Shown piece after piece: positions 12,590 through 24,810 of a stretch of DNA of 64,000 bases. The stretch spans positions 13,886,757 to 13,950,756 of the forward strand of contig OX392543.1 in assembly GCA_947623455.1 (NCBI GenBank), in the 5' to 3' direction. Within the stretch, counting starts at the first letter, position 1. Every line of letters begins with the position of its first letter. Made by a program: the position numbers and the translations under genes. The stretch is from Mimachlamys varia (taxonomy: Eukaryota; Mollusca; Bivalvia; Pectinida; Pectinidae). A model generated the notes under the pieces. That model was not told where the DNA came from, ran no database searches, and saw only the letters and a program-made list of their open reading frames with translations.

Positions 12590-12922
12590 TCCAAAACCAA
12601 TACATAGCACGGCATGAACTATTTACAGTTACAGGCGTATTGACCTTTAAGGAACATCTCAATAATAGTGTAACAGATCTCAAGTATTTTTTTTTTTTTT
12701 TTTAAAAAGACCATGTGTCCACTATTTTAACTTGCCTAAAAATTCAAATAGACATAATTAATCAAAGCTACTTTTGCAATTTTTTTTTGTTGCTTGTTGT
12801 CTTTAACCATTTCATTTGCTTAATATTATTTAACTTGTGACGATTGGCGTTTAGAAATTTTAATTATAATAAAGTATGTGATTAGAGATTTTTACTGTAG
12901 AATTTAAATACCCGTACATTAC

Positions 12923-13070
12923 CTGTATCCTAGCATCCGGCATGTTACATTACTGTCCCTATCATCCCATTGGTTGGTACAAACACTTCCCCGGTATCCA
13001 TTGTAGAAAACTTTCACATGGCCAGAATTGGGACCTTGACCTCCACTCAGGCGGATATTAAAGTCTTTTT
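12923..13070 (-). CDS. SRCR gene exon 5: N-terminal half of SRCR domain 3
   Basis: A 148 bp exon with acceptor TTTTAAACAG and donor GATACAG|GTAATG. It encodes EKDFNIRLSGG, GHVKVFYNGYRGSVC and WDDRDSNVTCRMLGY, with cysteines C2 and C3. The WDDRD stretch is shared only with exon 7, which suggests that domains 3 and 4 share a recent ancestor for their first halves. An NVT sequon lies just before C3. The following intron (8.1 kb) contains a 2.7 kb transposon and a 2.2 kb composite repeat. Confidence 0.9.
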
Positions 13071-13231
13071 CTGTTTAAAAATATTTTATATCAAATTAAA
13101 ACAATACATTAGCTCTTGAGCTCTGGTAATTGTTTGTTTATTTCGTATATCACAAAACAATCATGCAAAATACCAGACATAGACAAACCTTAAGAACAAA
13201 TATATGGATACATCAATACAGTAAAGGTTCC

Positions 13232-13340
13232 GAAAAAAAATCAGAGAATACCAAAACCATAATCCGAACTCAAAATTGATTAAACAAGGGGCAAAATAGG
13301 AACAAAGGAAAGATTTACATGGAGATTCTTGTAAACAGCA
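13232..13340. mobile_element. Fragment of a Penelope-like element flank
   Basis: The stretch around AATCCGAACTCAAAATTGAT and AGGAACAAAGGAAAGATTTA closely matches 29048-29120, which borders the reverse transcriptase relic in the 28541-30518 element. It lies in the 536 bp intron between exons 4 and 5. The ORF on the minus strand at 13161-13445 is a by-product. Confidence 0.55.
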
Positions 13341-13606
13341 ATAGCAAGCCTTGAATGTCAAAAAACAAAGATAGTCATGTATCAGTCTTTTTTTTTTTCT
13401 TTTTTGTAATTTCAAAAATAGACATACAGGGCCAAAGAGAACCACATATCGAATTTAAATATACTGATCCCACTTTCGAAAGAGTGATAACAATTATTTG
13501 ATTTTTAAATGTAAGACAGCTGCACATTGACTGTTATGTTTATCTGGTCAGTGTTGACGTAAACATGGAAAGTTTTAATTGACGACCTGCATATTAGTAT
13601 ACATAC

Positions 13607-13782
13607 CCGTGACGTTAAAACAGAAAACACAAGCAGGGACATCACACTGACTAACTTGTCCCCATCCGTCAAAGGAACAATCAGCTAGACTGTCCTCCGT
13701 CCCGTCACAGTGTACACCACCCATCCATACAGGATGTGTAAGAACGCCATAATGGTTGTTCCGATAAATTGGTCGACCTGAT
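13607..13782 (-). CDS. SRCR gene exon 4: C-terminal half of SRCR domain 2
   Basis: A 176 bp exon with acceptor TTTTTTCAG and donor ACGG|GTATGT. The phase-2 join makes Arg (AG|A), followed by SGRP, HPVWMGGVHCDGTEDS, LADCSFDGWGQVSQC and ACVFCFNVT. It supplies C5 to C8 plus one additional cysteine three residues before C8 (ACVFC), so domain 2 has seven cysteines, an odd number. The sequon at C5 is lost (CDGT) while the terminal NVT sequon is kept. Only 536 bp separate it from exon 5. Confidence 0.9.
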
Positions 13783-14420
13783 CTGAAAAAAATGCATGAA
13801 AAAAAAAGAACTTTGATTTAAAAAGTGTTTTGGGATGCATTAATTTTTTGAGTTGATGGTTCCTATAGAACTGTGGAAGGTTGATATGCATTTCCCTACA
13901 GCTGTGTTCTGTCCAGCTGTGCACTGTTATGGCGCACCTTCCGGTATTTTATACCGTACATGAAGATGTATATTATCTAATATGAATATGAATAATAATA
14001 TAATAATAAATAATAATAATACACAACATTTCAAATAGCGCCCAGCTAGCTAACATAAGCCACTCTATAGCGCTTTACAGTATACAGATATACAATTCTT
14101 ATTCAATACAATTCACACATACTGTTCTAACATAAACCATTCTGAGGAGTTCGCAGGAGCCGCCTTATCAGGCGTTAACTACTTGTCCTATACCACCTGG
14201 CTAATATCTCGATATGTGTGTGTGCTGGAGATTAATTGCGTTCTGTTTGTAGTGCGACCGTGTTTCCAACGGCATCTTTTATAGTACCACCTCACTTGAA
14301 TGCTACAGCATAGATACTGCAACACCCACCCCAGGCCATTTTATACTCGACCTGGGTTGTTGGAGTTGTGTGGGCAGGGGGAAACACTTTCTATGAATGT
14401 TCTATGCTTATGACGATTAT

Positions 14421-14482
14421 GGGGATCGAATACCGGCCGCCTGCAAGGAAAGCCGGAGTGGTAACTACTCGACTAATTCGCC
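14421..14482 (-). mobile_element. tRNA-derived SINE head
   Basis: On the minus strand, an A-box-like TTAGTCGAGTAGTTACCACT is followed about 30 bp later by a B-box-like GGTATTCGATCCC. Pol III box order and spacing fit a tRNA-related SINE. No tRNA cloverleaf with acceptor stem was evident. Confidence 0.5.
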
Positions 14483-14574
14483 AATAAATGGCTAATGACA
14501 CCTGTCATCATATTTTTTGTTTGATTTGATCGGTCAATTTTGACAATTTTTATCGGTCAACACCTGGTCTGTTT

Positions 14575-14690
14575 TTTTGTGCTTTTATAAGAGTCTCCAT
14601 GTAAATCTTTCTAGTTTAATCGATTTTGAATTCGGATTTTGGTGTTGTGGACGTTTCGGCACTCTCTGATTTTTGTATAGCGGCCACTAT
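14575..14690. mobile_element. Fragment of Penelope-like element flank, opposite orientation
   Basis: It contains AGAGTCTCCATGTAAATCTT and GATTTTGAATTCGGATTTTG, the reverse complement of the 13232 and 29048 segments. Confidence 0.5.
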
Positions 14691-15100
14691 ACGTATCACT
14701 GATATATAAGTAACGAGACATTTGTTTTTCTTTTTTTTTTTTTGAACTCTGACTTTTTATGTGTGTACTGATGTGTTGTCTTTATTTGCATTTGAACTTT
14801 TGACGAAACTTAGATGACAGCGTAAATAGAGACGTATCTACATGTAACACGAATGTGTTATATTTATACGTCTCTGCCAGAATATGACCTTTGATAGGAT
14901 CTTGTCAGATCCTGGTAAGGCGGAGTGAGAACAAGGATCTGCATTTGATCATTACAGCATAGAATGATACCTATATTACTGCGATATAATTATTTGAAAT
15001 ATTTCATCTGGACATTTTTTATAAACATGTGTTCTTTTTTTTCGAATAATTGATGTGTTTAGTTTAGAAAAATTTATAATTTAACTGGTGTTTAAATATC

Positions 15101-15527
15101 ATTTTAGATTTTCATATCTCATTCAATCTGATTAAAATCATATCTTGATCTCCGCGCCATTACGTAAACTTCTCTCTGCTGCGTTAAGATCTGAGATAAT
15201 CCAATAGAGGGTCATGTCCCGATGACCTTTCGCATTAGCCAATCAATTTACTACTGGCAGAATCTTGACAGGGAAATTTTGAGGCGACAAAGCACATTTG
15301 TCCGTTTAGTCATTTCGTCACCAAAATGATCGAGCAGAATAATGTGACGAAATGGCTTGCTGCAAGATAACAGGTCGTTGAAATTTTTTTTTGTGTCAAG
15401 TAAATAGGCAACAAAGGTCATCTGGACGTGACCTCTTATGGGATGTTGTCAGATCCTTGTAAAACGGAGTGAGAACAAAGATTTGTATTTTAATCAGATT
15501 GATATCTCATTTGAATTTCAGAAATAT
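15101..15527. repeat. Foldback-type repeat with diverged inverted ends
   Basis: ATCTCATTCAATCTGATTAA at 15116-15135 is mirrored by TTTTAATCAGATTGATATCTC near 15490-15510. A separate direct partial copy of the right end (CCTGGTAAGGCGGAGTGAGA) lies at 14880-14960. Confidence 0.5.
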
Positions 15528-16240
15528 CAAAGGGAAAAATTTTGTTCCACAAAATCCGATGTTGTGTTTTGTTAATACCGTCAACTGGCACGCAATCGTC
15601 CTTGGGAGGACTTAATTAGGAAACAAGCTCGTAACAATAGAACCAAACAATCTGCTATGAAGGAAACAGTGTGTTCTACAATAAGGCATTTAAAATCAAT
15701 GTTTCAACATTCAGATCAATGTCGTTTTCAATATTTTTGACAAGCCCCTGATAGGCTATTCTCTTCACTTTTGTAGTGGTCTCGTGAGCATATTAGTATA
15801 CTTCTAAAGTAACACCTAACGAGACATCGTGTTTATCAAAGTGTCTATCAATAAAATACATGTAATGATACTAACATGCCAGAAAAAGCACGTATGCACG
15901 ACTTCACGGTAAAAGTTTGATGCTGTCGCTCGTCGCGATGGCCAAGGCTAAAGTACAGGGAATTCTGTAGTATCGCGGAACTGAATGGCAAAAATCAGTA
16001 ATGATAGAAATAATTATTACAGTTTTGCCTGTGAAATATAGAAAACTATCAAACTGATAAGAATTATATATTCACTGCAGTGATGAGCAGTGCAAATTTA
16101 AGATTTTGTAGTTAAAATATATGGTTTTGTCAGTGTAACGTGAAACAGTGACCCGGCATAAAAAGCTACCTAGGGTCATTATTTTATGTGGCAAAAGTTA
16201 CCCGGGATCGTTATTTCACAATAGAAATCGTACACGGCCA

Positions 16241-16775
16241 TCTGTAGAAAAATGACCCCACTCTATATATCTGTAATTCGTCCCGTGAAAACAGTGAATA
16301 TGAGTTGATTCCCTTGATCGAACTCTCCATTGTCCCCTGGCATTGGAGGCTCGGCACTGTTGCCGTCTGCTATAACTTGTCAATTGATGATGATCGTGAA
16401 CTGTTGAAATGGCAACAGCAGCAGATATTGATGAAATGCTGATGTGGGAGTTAATACGTAATTGATTGGAAAATGAGAATTGTTCAACTTTTCCGAACAA
16501 CTAATCCCGATCGGTTGTGATTTCGACTGATCGGTCTAGGCCTAGCTACTATCCAGTGGGCAAATAAAGAAAAAAACTAATAAAAGTATTATAGGACCTC
16601 ATTCGAAATGTAATAAAAAGAAAATTCAATGGCTTGCCGTTTAATATCAAATATATTTCAAGACTATGGCAGATTTTGTTTTTGATTTTTTTTTCACGAG
16701 TGCGTAGCACGAATGAAAATATAAAAAAAAAACTTGAAAAGAATATTCAATAGCCAAACAAATATACATGATATG
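16241..16775. repeat. Unidentified 0.54 kb interspersed repeat, copy A
   Basis: It aligns by eye over its length with 25588-26130 at roughly 70-75% identity. Shared blocks include TCTGTAGAAAAATGACCCCA, GTTCAACTTTTCCGA and AAAAGAAAATTCAATGG followed by GCCGTTTAATATC. No protein was recognised. The minus-strand ORF 16216-16500 is not conserved as an ORF in copy B. Confidence 0.7.
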
Positions 16776-16792
16776 GATTTATTTCGAATATT

Positions 16793-16830
16793 AAAATAGA
16801 TTAACATTCTATTAATGTTAATCTATTTTA
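16793..16830. repeat. Short perfect hairpin
   Basis: The arms AAAATAGATTAACAT and ATGTTAATCTATTTT flank a short loop, immediately downstream of repeat copy A. Confidence 0.75.
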
Positions 16831-18055
16831 CAACGTATTTGGAAATTTCCGAAACACAGCACCAAAATGTTCCGGACGTTACCGCAACGTCTGTGCATAC
16901 CAAGTGGTCATATGATCATCATCTAGCTGCTAATCTAGAGCTGTCCTGATTTATTGCTGCTAACATCGTAGAATCACATAAACCTTAAGGTAAACAACCG
17001 GAAATGGTTCATAGATCTATCGTTAAACCGTGAAGCTTTGAGGACTACCCGTAAATGCATGGTCCACGCCCTTAGGCTGCTGCATTGTTTAATATTTACA
17101 TTTTCACTTCCCCTCCGCCTCAATGAAATTAGTAAACTGTTATTACTTCCATTCCAGATGAAGTGAGTGGGGCTTGCGCCTTTTCTTTCCTGGCGAAGTA
17201 ATACATTTGTTTACAACAGTTCACCGAATGTTGTGTACAATATTGTACGGGTATACTACACATGTAAAAAAGCTGTTTTGCACGCCAATAAGCTATGCCA
17301 GTATCATATCACAGATAGCTTCAATACTACTTGATCTGAAAAAAATACTGACATGTCCAAAAGCATTAATTCCAGGTATGTTGGTCCTTATTTCCTCATA
17401 GGTCCCCTTGTTCATCGTGCGAAATGTGATCATAAGCCCGTCAGTCAAATTTCTTGATTTTATTTAAAGCCTGATACTAAAATAAAACGTTTGAGAAGGG
17501 TCACATCAATCAATTATCTTTTAGGAAGTTAATCTATATACGTTGGGTGTGATTAAAATGTCGGGGGTCGTCTATGAAGAAGAAAACGCTTACTTTTCCG
17601 AAACACATGGTCATATTCTCTTGTACTTTTGCAGGACTGTCCATGTGTTACTAAACTTGACGTCTTATAAACCTCACACAGGCAAACAAATCAAACAGAA
17701 CCGACATGATGTAATTTAGAATCGGGTACCAGGGGTCTCTAGGTCAACTTATTTGGTATTTCATCTCAGATAACGATCGAAATTTTTAACATAGCATTAT
17801 GAATGCATTTTAAATATTGTATTACGTTTTATTAAATCATTTGTATTTTCTAAAATAAAAAGTGACTATTTTTGAGGAAAAAGAATTTTCTCCCTTAATA
17901 CATTGATAAAACCGACGTTTTCGGAAAAAAAATGCTGGTTTTTCAACGTTGTATTAGACATTTCTCATTTCGAGGTAGACCGAGTGCGGAGCACGGAGAC
18001 GGAGACCTAGAACTTCCAATACAGGGGTCATCTCAAAAAAATATTTTATTGGTAA
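16831..18055. other. Intronic stretch, nothing recognised
   Basis: AT-rich, with one small ORF (17174-17401) that shows no motif. No repeat family was identified by eye. Confidence 0.4.
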
Positions 18056-18295
18056 TTGGGTGGTCGAGTGGTGCAGTAGATAGCGCACTTGCCTTTCACC
18101 AAGGTGGCGCCGGGTTTGATTCCCCCACCGGACGTGAAAAGGTATGGGGTCGCCTGCCCGATTAAGTGCGTTTTCCCTGGTTCCGTTTTCCTCCCACAGT
18201 ATGACCCCGCGCGCGCTAACGTCCGGGCGAACAAGAGTGATTGATATAAGTTCGATAACATGTTTCATAATTGTTGTAAAATAAATGAAGTTTAT
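18056..18295 (+). mobile_element. tRNA-derived SINE, copy A (about 240 bp)
   Basis: An A box (GAGTGGTGCAGTAGATAGCG) and a B box (GGGTTTGATTCCC) are followed by a body containing GGACGTGAAAAGGTATGGGG and a 3' tail CATAATTGTTGTAAAATAAATG. The same family occurs at 53272-53500, 56495-56672 and 58457-58645. Sense and antisense ORFs across it are not genes. Confidence 0.88.
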
Positions 18296-19059
18296 GCTAT
18301 ATTATATTCAAAATATCTCATGAATATACATATAAGCTGTCAAATACTTGTCCCGATGATCTAAATTTCGACATGCACCGAGGATAGTTGATTGAAATAT
18401 AATGGAAAAAATTCCCCCAATTAATTTGGACACTGAAAAATGTTTACGGTATCATTCAAATGCTGTTGAAAATATTTCATTTCCAGAGGGATTGAAATGT
18501 ATTACATATAAAAACACTCTCCATATTAAATGGTATGTTTATAAGATAACTAAGGGGAATGTGTTTGTTTCAACAGTATATTAATTCAACAAGATAAGAT
18601 CTCTGTAATTGTATACACGTGTTACAATCCATAAGCCTAATTTTAAAGCTTTCTTAACTTGGGAATTATAGCGCTACAATAACTTCAGTACCTCAGTGAT
18701 TATTTCCATCTATGCTTTCCATTGCGGACGTGACGCTATTGAATTGGTGCTGTCACGTTACGTCATACACTAGAGTAATACAGTTAATTCGGAATAATGT
18801 ACGTATTGCTTTATTTTAGCCACAGAAACTTTGATTCGATTCCGCAACTAACGGTCCATAAATCCATTGATAATATAATACAATTAAATGTGTACGTGTT
18901 GATCGTTTGTTGGTATTTCAAGCCACTGAGTGTGTGTGGATTTTAAGCACGTGCAGCAGGAATAGAAAAACAAGTGCTTTTGAGAAAACCCCTGGTTTAC
19001 TGGTCTCGGTGTCCGTCTCCACACTCCGTGCTAGGTCTACCTCAAAATGAGAAATGTCT

Positions 19060-19160
19060 TATGATAAGCTGTATCCAACTCTTAGCTGACTTGTATTTGT
19101 TTTTAAATGACAATGAATTTGTGGAGGAACTTTTCATGACTGGTCACAAAAACCTTGCCA
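19060..19160 (+). pseudogene. Relic of Penelope-like reverse transcriptase
   Basis: The translation includes LLADLYLFLNDNEFVEEL and TGHKNLA, matching the segment just after the GIPMGTNCAPLLAD motif seen in the related relic at 32800-33110. About 100 bp survive, with unrelated sequence on both sides. It lies in the 13 kb SRCR intron, antisense to the gene. Confidence 0.7.
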
Positions 19161-21516
19161 ATATTTTAATTCACCCTTCCACATCGTTGTCAGCAACGCG
19201 GTTGCTATATAATTTCAACCAATCACAGTTCGATTGTCCGCGTTTACCTCCGATAACTTGTCGGACATTGTCACGAGGGTAAATACGAATGGCAGTGCAA
19301 CAATGGTTACGTTTTGCTCCTGTGGAATCTGTAAAAGCGGCAGCGTATATACAGAGAGACTGGAGAACGGTGTGATATTTATTCTGCTTCTTAAGCCCAA
19401 AATCAAACCAGGAAAAACGTCTGAGATGGGCTCATGAAGGTTTGATAACGGCCCAAAACAAATGAGATCGACACAACAACGTTTGTTCAAAGGTATGTAA
19501 ATGTTTATCCCACTATACGACAGTAAACCAGCTTATTAATACGATTGGTCAAGCACGCAATGACCGACGGTAGTTCATATGTTTGCTATATCATGTCCCT
19601 TTCACTGAACTTGTAAACAAAAGAGCCAGCGACACAGGGGCATGCACAGCTGGTGATATCGTCATATGTTGTACATGTGTTCTACTGGGATAATTTTATG
19701 CGCATATATCGGGATCACAGTGTATCAATATCAACTGTTATTTCTAAACTGAATAAAATAAACACGTTGTCAACTTTTGTAAGAACCCCCAAGCTTATCT
19801 AAAAAAAATTTAAGTTTTTTTGAGTGAGGGGGGGGGGCAGAATTAGAAATAATTAATATTTTATAGAATCAACTGATGGTGTAAATATAACTACACAATA
19901 TAGATCAACTATGCATGCTATTTTTCAATCAGTTCCCCGTGTGTTATAAAATATGGTATGATTGTTAAAAAAAGGGAATATCTTGAGGCTGGGGTTACAT
20001 TATGCCCTATAACTCATTATGGTTATTTATTGCTTTCATCTTAACATACCCTAAGGTTCAATAATAGAATCGATAACAACATGCAGCTTATAAAAAAGAT
20101 ATGTCAAATTACACTTGCACCTAATTTGTTAAATCTTGAAAAGTCATTAAAGATCATTTTCTTTGTTGTCAGACACTGCACTAAGTTGAGCTGTCAGTTC
20201 AAGATAACACTCCAGACAGCAGTGGCCATGTAGCAGTTTCCCAGCCATATCCTGATATTGTACAAACTGTTGTCTAAGGTGTATAATTATTTCAGTTCTA
20301 AATTTGAGATAAACTTGAAAATGGAAAGATACCAAAAATGACACCACTTTTGCAATAAAAAGAACATTACACATATTTGTCAAATAATTTGCATACACTG
20401 TAGCTGTATCTATCACGTTGAGTTATCATGTATGTATACATGTACAATACTATGCATGGTACTGTATTTTTGTATACAATTTGAAATGAATGTCTTGATT
20501 TTTTATTAATTTTTAGCTGAACAGAAATACAGTAATTCAAGCCTGTCTAATCCTATCCCTGAATAGTTTTTATACAATAACAGTTGCAAACCATTTACAA
20601 AGTCTTCTTGATCCAATGTAAGACTGGAAATATAAACTATGTGTATTGAGAAAGGCTTACAATATGTCATTTTTCTGATACTGAATATTAACAGAAAGTC
20701 AGAGCTGATATTTTTTTATTTATGGATTTTTTTAAAATTTCAGGAACATCTTTTGAATTGCAGTAAACAGAAGCTGAAATAAAGAGGTCATAACAACAGT
20801 TTCATTTTTGTACAGTTACTGTGGTATATAAACAAACACAGTTTTTAATTAACATTAACACAATCCTGTATAATGATAAACCCAATCCAATGACTGTTCA
20901 GGAGATTCAAAACAGGATTTACATATTCGAGGGATATTTGAATACTATATGTATTTCAGGGAAAATTTGAAGATTTACACATGTATACAAGATCCAGGGA
21001 ATATCATATAGAATTAAAATGTCCTTGATCAACATTCCAGTTCCTACTTGACTTTCTTAATATTCAGGGTCTGCAACACTATTATTACAGGAAAACAATA
21101 GTTAATATGGGCTGAGTATAAACTGCTGTTAATCTTAGATTGTCTATGTTAAATCTTCAGTGAAGTGGATATATGCCTGATATGGGCTGACTATATCTTA
21201 ATTCTATTTATTTTGTATCATATAAGGAAAACAAATACCTTAATTAAATTATATTGTCCACTTCAAATGTGTTTGTTTGTCTTTAAATGAAATGATAAGG
21301 AATGACCACACCCAACCATGCCTCCCACCCAAACAAAATCACGCCAAAAATGTGGTCATTCTTTTTTTTTACCATGCTGTACAGTAAAAAAGAAAATTCT
21401 ATGTTCATATTGATGATCATTAAGCTGTTTATTTTACACACAGCTCGTGATCAATGCCGATTCTGTTATGTACTGTTGAAAAATGTTTCCATGCTAATTA
21501 TAATAAGGTACTACAT
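19161..21516. other. Intronic stretch, nothing firmly recognised
   Basis: Small ORFs on both strands near 19.2-19.5 kb and at 20147-20416 lack known domains. 19801-19840 holds short A and G runs. No repeat structure was confirmed. Confidence 0.4.
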
Positions 21517-21746
21517 CACAGGGACCTGAGAATTTGTTACAGCTAGTTTCGGACGTAAACCTTAGTTTAGGTCCAAAATTTAAAACTTTGGGGGAGGTGT
21601 TTAGATCAATTTTTCGGTAAAAATAAGAAAGGTCTTAAAGGCTTTAATTGATCTAACCCCCTCCAAATAAAGAAAAATCAAAATTACTCTATTTAACACC
21701 TTAGTTAGGTCCAAAACTAGCTGTGGTGAATTCCCAGGTCCCTGTG
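21517..21746. mobile_element. Foldback MITE-like element, 230 bp
   Basis: The ends CACAGGGACCTG and CAGGTCCCTGTG are perfect inverted repeats, and similarity continues inward (ACAGCTAGTTT with GGAC, mirrored as GGTCCAAAACTAGCTGT). Related partial copies are at 58106-58200 and, reversed, at 9018-9052. Confidence 0.75.
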
Positions 21747-23564
21747 CTGTACACGACCCATTGGAAAACAACACTGGGTAATTATCCAAATCATACACTG
21801 CAGACATATAACGGTTGTTTTAATCTGTTGCTTTTCTCCTGCTTTGGTACAGTACGAGTACCAACAGGCAAGGCTTTGGGCAGTGATTCGACTTGCCAAA
21901 AACATTCATTGTGACAAATTCAATATTTCTTTAAGACTTTTTTTCAGTGGTATTTTTGAAATTTCACCAACTTACATATAATCATGTGCTCATTCCTCCG
22001 ATAATATAATTTCGCACTCGTGAATATAAAAAAATACTGTCATTCTCGTGAAATATATTTGATTAGATCTTTATTAACAGGTAAACCATTGAATATCATC
22101 AGAGACGTATAAAGTCTCTGATATCATCGATGTATTTCCCGAAAACAAAGCACGTGAAAAGTATGTAAAAAAAATCAGGTTAAATAGCTTATTACCAGCT
22201 TCAAGTATGTGCAATATCAAGAAAATCGGGTGAAAATAAAATCCTTCTAATTAGACTACTTGAAACTTTGTCTGAATGCATGAAATACAGTAAGCCCTAA
22301 CGTGACCGACCAAATTCCGCGGTCTAACATATGCCGCTTCTGCATCAATTCTATATATATTCATGTTGTGGACTATGAAATAAATTGTTTCCTTAGGTAG
22401 ATATTAATCAGAAATACTTGTCTCTTGAAAGTAGTCCATTCAAAAATCATCGAGAATGTCTCAAAGTAATGCGACAGTCGCCACCGCCATCATCACGGGC
22501 ACAGATTTGCTTTGGCTTGTTTACATTATGATGTCGGAGTATGACGTCACGTGACGTTAGTTGCTACATGGGGGCGGGGCGTGGAAGGGTGAATTTCAGT
22601 TTCAGATGACAACGTTATAACAACGATGTATTGTCTGTAATGACTAGAACTCGATCAGATAGGAGTACCATTCTGAACATATAATCAAGGACACAATATA
22701 TTCCTCTACATCAGTGTGACACAATCAAAACACAGAACTGTGACGTAATTGTTAATAATAGACATTGTTTATTCGCATAAAGCATAGGCATATGTACAGG
22801 TGATACAGCATATCGTCCATCGTATAATACAGTCACGTTGAGTCGCCTTGTAACATTGTAAAGCCATATCAAAGCCTTACATAACCTGTCTCTGTTAGCA
22901 TGCCCACTATAAATCTGGGAATTTAGTCATCTTCCGGTGAACCTGATCATCCAGAGCTTTATATTCCTCGGCATATCATTTCCTTTCCCCCTCTATGCTT
23001 ATTTTGCCTGTATTTATGAACCTCATTCTAGCCCACATTACCCTTGAACCCATGAACTTTTAGCCACTGTGTATTACTAATACCCCGGAACTATTAACCT
23101 CAGCTACTTACTTTAATCATTACTAGAGTTTTGACGCGAACGTTTATACTTTAGTCATATTGGATCGATTTTTCACTCACCAGATGGCGTAATGGTTAAC
23201 CTGTCTTCCTAATATGGTCATTCTGCATGATTCTATAACATTCGTTTAAAAACTTTTAACATGAACGTATTAATCATAGCTGAAGTTTATGTTAGATCCA
23301 TGTAAAAAGTGTTTCGCATGTCGGTATTTGTCCCACAGTATTCTGAACGAAGTACCAGATACTGTTAAAGTTGTATCCCTTATTTAGAGTAATTACAGAG
23401 TGTATCGCTTATCGTCTAAAACTCCGTATGTTATATCGAATCACTAAATGTACGACGATCTGGTGTGACAATTGGCCTGGAAACCTTTTGGCCTTAGATC
23501 AGGTTTCGGTCGACGAAATAAGGAAAATGTTTTTTTTAAGAATAACAGAATACTGTACTATATG
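21747..23564. other. Intronic stretch with minor repeats
   Basis: 22012-22102 is a fragment of the 3' foldback arm of the 0.54 kb repeat (compare 26050-26128). 22099-22121 is a TCAGAGAC/GTCTCTGA hairpin. 22480-22600 is locally GC-rich with TGACGTCACGTGACG. The rest was not recognised. Confidence 0.45.
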
Positions 23565-23567
23565 TAA

Positions 23568-24582
23568 AGCCCCGGTCACACCGGACCTACGACCAGGTTA
23601 CGACCTAGTTGCGACCGAAGAAAATCGGAATCGCATGGAAATCGTAGCATGAGCGCACGACTAGTTGCAGTGGTCATGGGTGATCGCACGCGCTAAATCA
23701 GTCGCAGCAAGGTCGATGGTCATGTTCAAAACTTCTGACCTGCGATTCTAAATCGCAAGTGGTCGCAGAACGGTCGTACCACCAGTCGCACATGAACGCA
23801 GGACCAGTCGTGCATGATCGCGGGCCAAGTAGTCGCATTTGGTCGTGCTACTGGTCGTGCCACTCTACGATTGGTGGTACCACCGATCGTACGACCTCAA
23901 AAGTGGTCGTACGATCAGTCACGACCTGTCCCGAGTGTTTGCACGACCTTACGATCGGTCGCACCACCAGTCTTTACCTCGCAAACCACTTTCCTGGGTA
24001 CAGGTAACAAAATGGCGAATATTCAAGCAATGTTGCTACTGCAGCATCAGCAACAACAACTGGGTGCAGTGGCTGCCGCAGCACTTCTACGGCATCGAAA
24101 CCAACGACGAGCTAGAAGGCGATAGTGCTTTAAATGGTACAAGTCTTTTTATATGATCGATCGACTGTCTACGATTGGCTACGACTGATCGTGTGAGCAG
24201 TCGCAGGTTGCCACGACTGATCGTGCGAGCAATCGCAGGTTGCCACGACTGATCGTGCGAGCAGTCGCATGTTGCCACGACTGATCGTGTGAGTAGTCGC
24301 ATGTTGCCACGACTGATCGTGCGATTGGTCACTGATCGCACCACTCATCGCACGATTGCCTACGATTGCCTTCGATTGCCTACGATTGATCTTGCGATCA
24401 TAAGTCATTGCGCGACCAAGCGCACCACCAATCGTACGATGACCTACCACCAGTCGTAGGAACAATCGCAGTATGCGATTGCGAATAGACATCGCAACAA
24501 ACATTGCCGATCGGTCGTAACTCGGCCAAATCGCCCCCAATTGGATTATTCAGAAATCATACGATCAGGTGTGACTATAGCT
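23568..24582. mobile_element. 1.0 kb TAA-flanked DNA element filled with GTCG(C/T)A and GATCGT words
   Basis: The left end AGCCCCGGTCACACC is mirrored by the right end GGTGTGACTATAGCT, each flanked by TAA (23565-23567 and 24583-24585). The interior is densely built from GTCGCA, GGTCGTAC and CGATCGT words on both strands and includes the 32-bp array at 24181-24324. A three-base TWA duplication is typical of PIF/Harbinger-type elements. No transposase is present, and the overlapping arginine- and serine-rich ORFs here are artefacts of the motif. Confidence 0.72.
24181..24324. repeat. Minisatellite, 32 bp unit, about 4.5 copies
   Basis: The unit starts ACGACTGATCGTGCGAGCAG and continues TCGCAGGTTGCC. 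It lies inside the TAA-flanked element. Confidence 0.85.
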
Positions 24583-24810
24583 TAAAGGGAAGGTAAAGGT
24601 CACGTGGAGCTGGTCACTCGAGTGTCACAGAGCTCTGATAAAGTCTAATATTTCATCTGTTTACACTCAACTATGAAACTGATTTCTACTACTCAGCACT
24701 TTACTTACCTATATACGATACATATATACGGACTTGTAACCTGAGGCCGAGGGACCAGTGGTATTTATAATATTGGACTATACGTTCTAGTTTTGTGCAA
24801 CACTTCCAAT

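Noticed and set aside
4804..12922. Possible missed SRCR exons in the large introns.
   Set aside because: Scanning for the conserved GGCATGTTACA-type first-half signature and the ACTGTCCTCCG second-half signature found only the eight exons listed.
18061..18140. A functional tRNA gene (A and B boxes present).
   Set aside because: The tRNA-like head continues into a conserved SINE body and tail found at three other loci, and no acceptor stem closes.
23759..24540. Several ORFs of 80-120 codons on both strands as genes.
   Set aside because: They are created by the GTCGCA/GATCGT word array inside a transposon-like element. The peptides are repetitive, antiparallel and lack domains.
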